From a bacterium (lineage in GTDB: Bacteria; Myxococcota_A; UBA9160; SZUA-336), in contig JAAELY010000118.1 of NCBI GenBank assembly GCA_024226335.1, forward strand, positions 1-64,000: a stretch of 64,000 nucleotides of DNA. The letters are read 5' to 3'. The position numbers were made by a program, and so were the translations under genes. The notes under the pieces are model-generated. The model saw only the letters and a program-made list of their open reading frames with translations, was not told where the DNA came from and made no database searches. Shown here piece after piece: positions 39,843 through 49,252 of this stretch; the first letter of the stretch is position 1; each line of letters begins with the position of its first letter.

Positions 39843-40014
39843 GCCCGCGCCTCGGGCTCTAAGTGCCCGAAAATGGAAACGATTTTTGGACACATTTTCT
39901 GCTTTTCAAAACTCTAAGATGCATGATATAAACCCCACAATGATTCACGATGCTCTCGATTGCGTACTCTTGGCCGAAAAAGTCGGCGCAATCGGGTCCA
40001 AGAAGGAGGGAATG

Positions 40015-40602
40015 ATGAGACGGTTTGGACTTCTAGTACTCGCGGTGGCGCTGGCCATCGGATTTTCTGCGCCGACACAGGCTGCAACGATCCTCAAGGC
40101 GTACACCGTCCCGGGATCGGGTGCGTATCACCTTACTCTGACTGAAAATGCCGGAGCTGGAATTGTCAATTTCGGTTTCTTGGCCAATCCCGGACTCACG
40201 TTCGCGATGACCAGCGGAGCCGTTGGTGATGGCTCTCAGTTGAACCCTGAGTTCCTCGGCTTCACGGCCAACCAGGGCATCCCCAATGCCTTTCCCCCGT
40301 ATGGGGGCCTAAAGCCCGATGTGATCACGGATACGGACCCGGGCGTAAACAACTTCGGTGGCGGAAATCTGTTCATTTTCCCGTCGTCGGGTTTTCAGCC
40401 GCTTCTGGTCCCGGCGGGTGGTGTGGAGCACTATCTTGGCGTGCTGACCTCGACCGCGATCGATGGCGTTGGTCTGACCTGGATGGATGCCACCCAGCAG
40501 CCGATGGCGGTTACGGTCGTCGTCCTTCCGGAGCCCGCTTCTGCGCTGCTGCTGGGCCTTGGCCTGGCCGGTCTCGCGGTTCTGCGTCGTCGCAGCGCCT
40601 AA
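40015..40602 (+). CDS. PEP-CTERM sorted exported protein 1
   Basis: 195 residues. ATG 40015 sits five bases after AGGAGG; another ATG at 40012 is too close to it. A signal peptide ends APTQAA. The C-terminus carries the PEP-CTERM sorting signal: LPEPASALLLG, a hydrophobic helix and RRR. Such proteins are cleaved and anchored or exported by an exosortase. The mature part is small and beta-rich, starting TILKAYTVPGSGAYHLTL, and is related to the next protein. No exosortase gene is in the window. The function of the mature domain is unknown. Confidence 0.85.
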   Translation: MRRFGLLVLAVALAIGFSAPTQAATILKAYTVPGSGAYHLTLTENAGAGIVNFGFLANPGLTFAMTSGAVGDGSQLNPEFLGFTANQGIPNAFPPYGGLKPDVITDTDPGVNNFGGGNLFIFPSSGFQPLLVPAGGVEHYLGVLTSTAIDGVGLTWMDATQQPMAVTVVVLPEPASALLLGLGLAGLAVLRRRSA

Positions 40603-40625
40603 GCTAGATCGAGTTTGAAGAAATT

Positions 40626-40661
40626 CGGGCGGTGTCTCTTCGGAGACGCCGCCCGTTTTCG
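40626..40661 (+). terminator. Rho-independent terminator after PEP-CTERM gene 1
   Basis: CGGGCGGTGTCTC pairs with GAGACGCCGCCCG (one G-T pair) around a TTCG tetraloop, 13 base pairs, followed by TTTTC. It is the best terminator in the window and lies 24 bases after the stop. Confidence 0.92.
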
Positions 40662-40810
40662 TTAAATGCGCGAGAACTGCTTGCCCGAGGAGTCGAGTTG
40701 CCTGTCTAAGTGCTTGAAATCAAAGGAATATTTCCGATTTCTGTTCGTTCTATAGTACAATGCAGCCAGATTGGGATGGACTTGTTGAAACGGCACTCGG
40801 GGAATTTTCG

Positions 40811-41395
40811 ATGTTCAAGCACAGCTACACCGCAATAGTCGCGCTAGTCGCGCTCCTTTCGATCTCGACGAGCGCGGATGCCCTCACGCTCCGCGTTTAT
40901 ACGAACGCCGGTAGCGGGGAACTCCACCTGACCCTCGAGGAAGAGAGCGGGGCCGCTGTGAACGAGTTCCCATTTCTGGTCGTCGAAGGTCTTCAGTGGC
41001 AGGCCTCCACGAGCGCCAGCGGACCCGGAACGCCCCTGGACGAATTCCTGGGCAACCTGGCCGTTCAGAGCGACGTGGGGCTCAGCCTGGGCGATGTGAC
41101 GACCGATCTCGACCCGGGCGCCCAGCAGTTGGCGCCAGGAAGCCCGTACCTGCTCCTGGTCTTCGTATCCCCGGGTAATCTTGCCGACATCCTGCCGGCG
41201 GGTGCCCCCGAAACCTATCTGGGTTCAGTTCTGATCAATGGGGATGAGACGAATCCCGAACTGGGTTTTCTGGACGGAATCCAGGAGCCGCTGCCGTTCG
41301 AACTGATCGTGCTGCCTGAACCGGCTCTGGTCTCGTTGTTGAGCCTTTCGATTCTCGCAGCGCTTGCCTCGCGCAGTTCGCACCGGCGGGCGTAG
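40811..41395 (+). CDS. PEP-CTERM sorted exported protein 2
   Basis: 194 residues, ATG 40811 preferred because GGGGA precedes it and it begins the signal peptide (ending SADA). The mature start TLRVYTNAGSGELHLTL parallels the first PEP-CTERM protein (same Tyr-Thr, Gly-Ser-Gly and His-Leu-Thr-Leu pattern), and the end VLPEPALVSLL, helix and HRRA form the sorting signal. The pair are diverged paralogues with clearly different middle sequences. It is followed by the second module-carrying secreted protein 178 bases later. Confidence 0.83.
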   Translation: MFKHSYTAIVALVALLSISTSADALTLRVYTNAGSGELHLTLEEESGAAVNEFPFLVVEGLQWQASTSASGPGTPLDEFLGNLAVQSDVGLSLGDVTTDLDPGAQQLAPGSPYLLLVFVSPGNLADILPAGAPETYLGSVLINGDETNPELGFLDGIQEPLPFELIVLPEPALVSLLSLSILAALASRSSHRRA

Positions 41396-41573
41396 CCGCG
41401 CTTCTGGATCGACTCACCAGAACCCGGTTTCCGCCCCGAGAAGCCCCGGACAGCCTCCTCGCGCCGGCGAAGCACAGCCCTTCCAGGCACTCGAAAACCC
41501 CGTAAGTCCACTCCGATTGATGGTATGATCCACGAGCTTCCGGCCATGTCGAGTTGAAGGGAGGACTCACCCG

Positions 41574-42623
41574 ATGCGCTTAATTCTTGTTCCAGTGGTT
41601 GCTCTGCTTTTAGCGTTCCCGCTGGCGACCGCTGATGCTTTCGAGGTGTTTCAGGATCCCAACCAGCTCGGGGTGACCGGATCCGCTCCGGTTGAAATTC
41701 CCAAGACCGGTACTCCGACCGACGTGTATCTGTATTGGGAGAGCGCGGGCTCTACTCCGTCGGACCCGAACGCGGTCTGCGATACCGGACTGGGAGCCGA
41801 AGTCTGCGCATACGATGTGCACATCGGAGGAACGGGAGCGGTCTCAATCGATAGCTTCGTTCCAACCGATCCCAATGTGGTCCATTTCATATCCGGCAAT
41901 GTGCTCCGCTTCAACGGGGGCGATCCGATCTTGGGTGAGTTGCAGACGATCCTGGGCATACCCCTGGGAACGATGACTGTCAGCGCCACGGGAGAAGGAA
42001 CGGCCACCGTACAGGGAAACCTCATCGTCACCGCTGCACTGGCCACCGATCCCGTGGCGACGGGGACTATCGTCGCGCAGGCGTCTCCTCCAGATGGAGA
42101 CGGTGACGGAGAGCCGGATGCCACCGACAACTGCCCGACGGTTTCAAACGCTCTGCAAGAGGACGCAGACCTGGACTCCGTGGGCGATGCCTGTGACAAC
42201 TGCCCCGTAACCTCGAACCCGGCTCCACCGGGTTCACAACCCGCAGGTCATTCGACCACGGGTGGGCAGGCTGACGACGACTGCGACGGTATCGGAAATG
42301 CTTGCGATACGGCCTACGCGGCGGCGGATGGGTTTCACACGTCGATCGACGCGAATGACATCACCAAGTTCAAGGGTGCGATCAACAAGACGATCGCTTT
42401 TGCCACGGATTGCCCGTCGGATGACTTCGATCCGGGCAACGCGGGCTCGACCGCGTGCGAACTCTACGACGTCGACGGCAACCGGAGCGGTTTCGCCACT
42501 GCGGTCGATGCCAATGACATCACGGCGTTCAAGCTGACGATCAATCAGAGCATCGCCACGATTCAGGCGGGAGCCACCGCGGGCATTCAGCCATCTGCGG
42601 GTTACTGCGTCCTGGGCGACTGA
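41574..42623 (+). CDS. Secreted protein with TSP3 repeats and dockerin-like C-terminal module
   Basis: 349 residues. Signal peptide residues 1-22 (ATADA). Residues about 23-170 are a beta-rich domain of unknown type (EIPKTGTPTDVYLYW, AYDVHIGGTG). It is followed by TSP3-like calcium motifs ([28 protein letters not shown]) and two dockerin-like loops (SIDANDITKFK, AVDANDITAFK). The terminal 140 residues are a paralogue of those of the large protein at 37023-39797. The shared end suggests a common mode of attachment or assembly on the cell surface. GGAGG precedes ATG. Confidence 0.85.
   Translation: MRLILVPVVALLLAFPLATADAFEVFQDPNQLGVTGSAPVEIPKTGTPTDVYLYWESAGSTPSDPNAVCDTGLGAEVCAYDVHIGGTGAVSIDSFVPTDPNVVHFISGNVLRFNGGDPILGELQTILGIPLGTMTVSATGEGTATVQGNLIVTAALATDPVATGTIVAQASPPDGDGDGEPDATDNCPTVSNALQEDADLDSVGDACDNCPVTSNPAPPGSQPAGHSTTGGQADDDCDGIGNACDTAYAAADGFHTSIDANDITKFKGAINKTIAFATDCPSDDFDPGNAGSTACELYDVDGNRSGFATAVDANDITAFKLTINQSIATIQAGATAGIQPSAGYCVLGD
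42195..42623 (+). repeat. Second copy of the TSP3/dockerin-like module
   Basis: Counterpart of 39378-39797. It starts at the same DNCP codons and ends at the homologous Gly-Asp stop, with small in-frame length differences near DDFDPGNAG. The two copies lie in the same orientation about 2.8 kb apart with the PEP-CTERM genes between them, so they are possible substrates for recombination. Confidence 0.82.
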
Positions 42624-42635
42624 TTGCAGAAGAGT

Positions 42636-43148
42636 TCAGTCCTCGGCGCGCAGATGCTCCGTAAGAACCCGTTGAGGGGCCGAGTTGAGCCAGGAGAACT
42701 GCAGGTAGCGGTTCATCTCGTTCGTGGCTCGCTCGACGGTCCAGCCGTCGTCGGTTGTGCGCACCAGGCCGACCATGTAACCCGTGCGGTCGACACCGTT
42801 TCTGCAGTGCACGAGGAGTGGATGGTTCGCCGGATCGCGCACGATCCGCAAGAAGCGCTCCACGTCGTCCTGTGATGGAGGTCGGCTCGCCGACAGGTTG
42901 AACGAGTACAGGCGCAGCCCGTGATGCGCGGCGAAGGCGCTCTCGAATCCCGGAGTGCGACCGCGCAGGTTGATCAGCGTGCGAACACCGCGCTTCGAGA
43001 CAAGCCAGCGCAAGAAGAGGGGAGAGGGCTGCCCCGAGCGGTAGATCTGCCCCTCGTGTACTTCGCCGAAGTTGTACAGGGTGCGCGCGCAACCCGGACT
43101 GCCCGCGAGCACCACGAAGGCGAGGAGCGTCGCCGCTCCGCAGCGCAC
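42636..43148 (-). CDS. Dual-specificity tyrosine-phosphatase-like lipoprotein
   Basis: 170 residues, GTG start. The signal ends in AGSPGC (predicted lipidated Cys20), placing it in the periplasm. The domain matches Siw14/DSP-type phosphatases: IYRSGQPSP, GVRTLINLRGR, and the active site HCRNGVDRTG with nucleophile Cys115 and Arg121. An extracytoplasmic phosphatase may act on phosphosugars, lipids or polyphosphates rather than proteins. It overlaps the end of the PpiD-like gene by one base and converges on the secreted-protein gene at 42623. Confidence 0.85.
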   Translation of the reverse strand: MRCGAATLLAFVVLAGSPGCARTLYNFGEVHEGQIYRSGQPSPLFLRWLVSKRGVRTLINLRGRTPGFESAFAAHHGLRLYSFNLSASRPPSQDDVERFLRIVRDPANHPLLVHCRNGVDRTGYMVGLVRTTDDGWTVERATNEMNRYLQFSWLNSAPQRVLTEHLRAED

Positions 43149-44611
43149 TAGTTCTGCGGGTACAGGTCGAAGAGGCGGATTGCCCCGGCCTGTTCGAGTT
43201 CTCGTCGCCGTTCGTTCAGCCAGAGATTGCTCGTGAGCGCCCGCGAATTTTGTAGGAGCTTCTCGCGCGTTGCCGTCATGGCCGCCTGAATGCTCTCCTC
43301 TTCCGGTTCCGAGCGCTCCAGGAGATCGATCGCGAAAAACGAATTGCCCCGTACGAGCGTCCGCGCCGCTACGGGGTTTTCCTCGCTCAGGGCGAAGGCC
43401 GTCTCCACGATGCCCTCAACCCCATCCAGTCCGGGAATCTTGCCCTCTGACAGCTGGAAGGGCGGAGTGACCTCGACCGGGATCTTCAGGCTGGCCGCGG
43501 CCGAGAGAAAGGATTCGCCCGCCTGAGCCTTCTTGATCAATTCATCGATCGCCGTGCGCGCGGCTCCGGCGGCTCGTTCGGACGTCAATAGCTCGCGCGC
43601 GAGCTGTTGGGCAACACTTTCGAAGGATTTCTCGACCGCCTCCTGGTGTTCGTCGACTCGGATCAGGTGGACGCCTCGCTCGGTCTCCACGGGTCCCGAG
43701 ATCGCGCCGACCTCCAGGCCAAAAGCCACTTCGTCAAACGGCGCCATCATGCGGCCTCGGGGGAATCGTCCCAGGTCTCCTCCCTGTTCCTTGGTCGCAG
43801 CATCGTCGGAAAGCTCCTTCGCGACGTCGGCGAAGTCTTCGCCCGCCTCGACGCGGGCCTTGGCCTTGAGGGCGCGGGCGGCTCCATCGTCTCCGGCGAA
43901 CAGAATGTGCCTGGCCCGCAACTCCTCGGCCTGGCGGAACTCGGATTCCCGACTCTGGTACAGCGCCCGGATGCGCTCCGGCTCGCCATCGACCAGTGCG
44001 CTGACCTCTTCATCGCTCAGTTCGATCCGGTCCTCAAAACTCTTCGCTTCAGCCGTGGCGACCCGCAGTTTCAGGGTCGTTCGGCCTTGAATGATCGAGT
44101 CGCGTACGGCCGCGTCTGAAACGCGCACCGTCGATTCGACCATTCGCGAGAATTTTCGCGTCAGCAGGTCGCGCCGGTGTTCTTCCATGTACTCGCGGGT
44201 GCCGAGCCCCACGCGCGCCAGGTAGCGTTCCAGCAGTTCTCGATTGTAGACACCGCCGCTCTGGAAGTCCGGGTTGCTCTGCAGAGCTACGCGCAATGCG
44301 GCGTCGGGTACGTTCAGACCGAGAGCTCGAGCCTCCTGCGCCACGATGTAGCGCTGAATCAGTCCGTTTCGCGTTCGCTCGTCGAGCAGGGCCCTGAGCC
44401 GCTCGGCATCGAGACCCCCGGTGAATTCTTTGAGGTTGCGATCGTTGATCTCGCGGAAAAACTCGAATACGTCGCGAGAGATTGCCTCGCCGTTCACTTC
44501 CGCCACGCTCGCCGTCGAATTCCCGCCACTGCCAGGCTGGCCGAATACCAGGACAAATGCGAGCACGACCGCCGCTACGACGCCGTATCTGATCCACTTC
44601 CACATGTTCAT
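43148..44611 (-). CDS. PpiD/SurA-like periplasmic folding chaperone with parvulin domain
   Basis: 487 residues. One N-terminal membrane helix (about 6-24) anchors it, followed by a SurA-N-like helical region (VNGEAISRDVFEFF, RNGLIQRYIVAQEARALG), a parvulin-type PPIC domain at about 228-325 (ARHILF, GGDLGRFPRGRM, ETERGVHLIRVDE) and a C-terminal helical region. PpiD assists folding of secreted proteins near the translocon. A second in-frame Met two residues on could be the start. It pairs with the downstream phosphatase lipoprotein in one operon. Confidence 0.88.
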   Translation of the reverse strand: MNMWKWIRYGVVAAVVLAFVLVFGQPGSGGNSTASVAEVNGEAISRDVFEFFREINDRNLKEFTGGLDAERLRALLDERTRNGLIQRYIVAQEARALGLNVPDAALRVALQSNPDFQSGGVYNRELLERYLARVGLGTREYMEEHRRDLLTRKFSRMVESTVRVSDAAVRDSIIQGRTTLKLRVATAEAKSFEDRIELSDEEVSALVDGEPERIRALYQSRESEFRQAEELRARHILFAGDDGAARALKAKARVEAGEDFADVAKELSDDAATKEQGGDLGRFPRGRMMAPFDEVAFGLEVGAISGPVETERGVHLIRVDEHQEAVEKSFESVAQQLARELLTSERAAGAARTAIDELIKKAQAGESFLSAAASLKIPVEVTPPFQLSEGKIPGLDGVEGIVETAFALSEENPVAARTLVRGNSFFAIDLLERSEPEEESIQAAMTATREKLLQNSRALTSNLWLNERRRELEQAGAIRLFDLYPQN

Positions 44612-45913
<1,302 letters not shown>

Positions 45914-45939
45914 ACTGAACCGGGGGATTCTGAACCGCC

Positions 45940-46836
45940 TTGGGCGATCTACTGCGCCGCTTTCGCTACCCCCTCACGTACCTGATGCTCTGTTCGCTCT
46001 GTGTGTTCGGAATGAGCTCGCAGCGCGGTCCCGCAGAGTTTGGAATTGCACCCAGGCTCGTGTTGGGGATCACCTTGCCGTTGGAGCGCATGGTGACTCT
46101 ACCCGTGCGCGAAGTACGCGCGGTCTGGCGGGACTATCTGGCACTCGTGGCCGTTCGCCAGGCCAACGAGCGCTTGTTGGATCGCCTCGCGCGACTCGAG
46201 GAAGAGAACCTGCAATACCGGGAGGCGATCCTGTCCAGCGTTCGCTTCCAGAAGCTGGCCGGCTTCCGCGCTCAACGCGACGTACCCATGGTTCCGGCCA
46301 ATGTCGTTCACCAGGATCATTCGTCCTGGTTCCAGTCGGTGATCATCGACCAGGGATCGGTCGCCGGTATTCGGCCCGGCATGCCCGTGATCACCGACTC
46401 CGGCGTTGTCGGTCTGGTATCGGGGACCACCCCGAGTGCTGCGAAAGTCCTCCTGGTGGTCGATCCGCAGAGCCGTGTCGATGCCTATGTCGAGCGCTCG
46501 CGCGCCCGCGGCAGCGTGCGCGGCGGTACGGATCGCGCGTGCGAATTCGATTACGTACTGCGCGACGACGATGTTCAGGAAGGAGATCTTCTGCTGACGT
46601 CGGGACTCGGAGCCGTGTACCCGAAGGGGCTGGCGGTCGGGTATATCTCGGAAGTCGAGCACAAACGCTTCGGTCTTTTCCAGGTCGCGAGACTCAAGCC
46701 CGCTGTCGATTTCAGCAGGCTCGAAGAGGTCTACGTGATTCTCGAGCAGCGCACACTGCCGCCAAGCGAAGCCTTCTCCAGTGATGATCCAGGGCTCTGG
46801 CCCAAGGAGTCCAAGCTTCCCGAGGGCAACGGATGA
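45940..46836 (+). CDS. mreC: Rod-shape-determining protein MreC
   Basis: 298 residues, TTG start after CCGGGGGATTC. A single N-terminal membrane helix, a coiled coil (LLDRLARLEEENLQYRE) and two beta-barrel domains with VIDQGSVAGIRPGMPVI, VVGLVSGTTPSAAKVLLV and LLTSGLGAVYPKGLAVGYI. MreC links MreB to the periplasmic peptidoglycan machinery, binding PBP2. The C-terminal 20 residues are charged. It overlaps mreD by four bases. Confidence 0.93.
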   Translation: MGDLLRRFRYPLTYLMLCSLCVFGMSSQRGPAEFGIAPRLVLGITLPLERMVTLPVREVRAVWRDYLALVAVRQANERLLDRLARLEEENLQYREAILSSVRFQKLAGFRAQRDVPMVPANVVHQDHSSWFQSVIIDQGSVAGIRPGMPVITDSGVVGLVSGTTPSAAKVLLVVDPQSRVDAYVERSRARGSVRGGTDRACEFDYVLRDDDVQEGDLLLTSGLGAVYPKGLAVGYISEVEHKRFGLFQVARLKPAVDFSRLEEVYVILEQRTLPPSEAFSSDDPGLWPKESKLPEGNG

Positions 46837-47369
46837 TCCTCTTTCTCAAGCTGCTCGGGCTCGCAGTCGCGCTGCTTCTGGGCCAGTCGCTCGTGGCCGA
46901 GGTCCTGCCTGTTCGCACGCGACCGGATCTCGTGCTGATTTTCGCGCTGGCGATGGGGCTCAGGGCGGCCGCGACGCAGGGTCTGGTGCTCGCGTTCGGA
47001 ATGGGTTTTGTGTTCGACGTACTGTCCGGCTCACCACCGGGCCTGTACGCCCTGTTGCGCGGCACGGCGGCCGCCGCCACTCGGCTGCTCGATCGCGCGC
47101 TGTATCTGCGCGCGGCACTTCCCTGGGCGATCTACGTGGCGGGTTATGCAGTGTTCGACTGGATCCTGCTGGGTGGCGCGCTCCGCCTGTTCGCTCCCGA
47201 CGCTTCGCTTACGTGGTCGGAACTCGCGCTTCGAGTCCCGGGCAGCGCACTTCTCACAACGCTGATCGCTGCGCCCCTGCTGGCTGTTTTCATGCGTCTG
47301 GACTTCGATCCAGAAGGCGAGTCGGCCTGGCCCACATTGGGTTCTAGCGGCTCGCGAACTCGCCCGTGA
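46833..47369 (+). CDS. mreD: Rod-shape-determining membrane protein MreD
   Basis: 178 residues with five or six hydrophobic helices, the ATG overlapping mreC. The characteristic MreD motif RPDLVLIFALAMGLR follows the first helix, and GFVFDVLSGSPPGLYAL marks the next. It is an integral membrane partner of MreC and PBP2. Family sequences diverge widely; position between mreC and mrdA is strong support. Confidence 0.9.
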   Translation: MILFLKLLGLAVALLLGQSLVAEVLPVRTRPDLVLIFALAMGLRAAATQGLVLAFGMGFVFDVLSGSPPGLYALLRGTAAAATRLLDRALYLRAALPWAIYVAGYAVFDWILLGGALRLFAPDASLTWSELALRVPGSALLTTLIAAPLLAVFMRLDFDPEGESAWPTLGSSGSRTRP

Positions 47370-49252
47370 CTTCGTTCTCGAATTCCGGCCCCGACAGCGC
47401 CCTGGAGCGTCGACTGGCCGGGGCCGCTCCGGTGGTCATTGCGGTCTGGTTGCTCCTGCTCTCGCGGCTTTTCTACCTGCAGGTCATCGAAGGCGAAACC
47501 TACCGCCATCACGCTGAGAGAAATAGCGTGCGCACGAGTCGCGTGATGGCCCCGCGGGGCATGATTCTGGATCGCAACGGGGAAATTCTGGTCGACTCGC
47601 GCCCATCATTCGACGTTCTCGTGGTGGCGAACGAAACCGATGATCTCGAGCGCACACTGGGGCGCATCGCGGGGCTCGCGGACCTGGAACGGGGGACCCT
47701 CCTGGCGAACTTCGGCAAGCCGCGTGGACGAGCCAGCTTTCAGCAACGGCGCGCCGCGCACGATCTCCCGCGCAATGCCCTGGCGCGAATCGAGGCTCGT
47801 CTGTGGGCGCTCAAAGGTGTGCTCACGCAGGTCAATCCGGTGCGCGCCTATCCCAACGGATCCAGCGCCGCGCATCTTCTGGGCTGGCTCGGCAAGATCG
47901 ACGCGGAGCAACTCAAGAGCCGTCGCTTTCAGGGCTATCGTCCGCGCGATGTGATCGGCAAAGAAGGCGTAGAGTGGCTGCTCGACGCCGAGCTGCGGGG
48001 CCGCGATGGTGGTCGCAACCTGCTCGTCGACGCGCACGGACGCGAGTTGCAGCTTCTAGGGGCAGTCGCACCGCAACCGGGACACAACGTCGTACTCACG
48101 ATCGACGGCGATTTGCAGCGCATTGCGGAAGCGGCGCTCGAGAAGGCCGGGCGAAATGGCGCGGTCGTCGCATTGGATCCGCGTGATGGAAAGGTCCTGG
48201 TGCTGGCAAACAGGCCGTCCTACGACCCGAACTTGTTCGCGATCGGGATCGATACCGAGCAATGGAAGGAGTTCACTGCGAATCCGACCAAGCCACTGCA
48301 CAATCGCGCGATTGCCGGCCAGTATCCACCCGGTTCTACCTATAAGGTCGTGACCGCATTGGCGGGCATCGAGGAGGGAGTCATCGAGGAGAACACACGG
48401 GTTCACTGCGGAGGCTCTTACAAGCTGGGTCGGCGTCGTTATCGCTGTTGGAAGCGCGGCGGTCACGGCTGGGTCGATCTGCATCGAGCCATCGTCGAGT
48501 CCTGCGACGTGTTTTTCTACCAGACCGGCCACAAGCTGGGTGTCGACAAAATTGCGTACTACGCGAGGGAACTGGGCTTTGCCAAGCGGACGGGCATCGA
48601 GCTGCGAGGCGAGATGTCGGGATTGATTCCCACGTCGGCGTGGAAGGAGCGGCGCTTTGGCGAGCCCTGGATCGAGGGCGAGACCATCTCGATCTCGATC
48701 GGGCAGGGCTTTGACCTGGTTACGCCGATCCAACTCGCGAGTGTCTACGCGGCGATCGGCAACGGCGGTACCCGCTACAAGCCCTATCTGGTCGATCGCA
48801 CCGAGAGCCCTGAAGGCGATCTGATCGAGAAGAGGGCCCCAGAGGTTCTGGGTGAGGTGCCGATCAGTCGCGAAGCACTGGCCAAAGTGCGCGAGGGGCT
48901 GCGCGGGGTCGTGAAAGAGAGGCGCGGCACCGGCTACGCCATGAGACGCCTGCCGGAGAAGACCTCGGCGGCGGGTAAGACGGGCACCGCACAGGTCGTT
49001 GCGCTCGCCAAGGATCCGGTCAAGGACGAGAGCCTGATCCCCGAAGCCCAACGAGACCACGCCTGGTTCGCCACCTATGTGCCCGCGGACGAACCGCGGA
49101 TCGCCATTGCCGTACTCGTCGAGCACGGCGGTCATGGCAGTTCGACGGCGGCGCCAATTGCCGCCCAGATCGCCAAGGCGTTTCTCGAAAAGGAAATCGC
49201 AGCGCGTCCAGCGCCACCTGAACAGGAGGTCGCAGCGCTTGGCAGCCATTGA
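47366..49252 (+). CDS. mrdA: Penicillin-binding protein 2
   Basis: Transpeptidase for sidewall elongation, 628 residues. A short cytoplasmic tail and one membrane helix are followed by the dimerisation domain (APRGMILDRNGEILV) and the transpeptidase domain with SxxK at Ser324 (PPGSTYK), SxD/N (VESCD) and KTG near 538 (AAGKTGTAQ). A Cys-bearing stretch (HCGGSYKLGRRRYRCWKRGG) is typical of PBP2. Overlaps mreD and rodA. Target of beta-lactams such as mecillinam in enterobacteria. Confidence 0.95.
   Translation: MTSFSNSGPDSALERRLAGAAPVVIAVWLLLLSRLFYLQVIEGETYRHHAERNSVRTSRVMAPRGMILDRNGEILVDSRPSFDVLVVANETDDLERTLGRIAGLADLERGTLLANFGKPRGRASFQQRRAAHDLPRNALARIEARLWALKGVLTQVNPVRAYPNGSSAAHLLGWLGKIDAEQLKSRRFQGYRPRDVIGKEGVEWLLDAELRGRDGGRNLLVDAHGRELQLLGAVAPQPGHNVVLTIDGDLQRIAEAALEKAGRNGAVVALDPRDGKVLVLANRPSYDPNLFAIGIDTEQWKEFTANPTKPLHNRAIAGQYPPGSTYKVVTALAGIEEGVIEENTRVHCGGSYKLGRRRYRCWKRGGHGWVDLHRAIVESCDVFFYQTGHKLGVDKIAYYARELGFAKRTGIELRGEMSGLIPTSAWKERRFGEPWIEGETISISIGQGFDLVTPIQLASVYAAIGNGGTRYKPYLVDRTESPEGDLIEKRAPEVLGEVPISREALAKVREGLRGVVKERRGTGYAMRRLPEKTSAAGKTGTAQVVALAKDPVKDESLIPEAQRDHAWFATYVPADEPRIAIAVLVEHGGHGSSTAAPIAAQIAKAFLEKEIAARPAPPEQEVAALGSH

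Noticed and set aside
48056-49249. 397-residue minus-strand open frame
   Set aside because: Antisense to mrdA with intact PBP2 motifs; no independent support.
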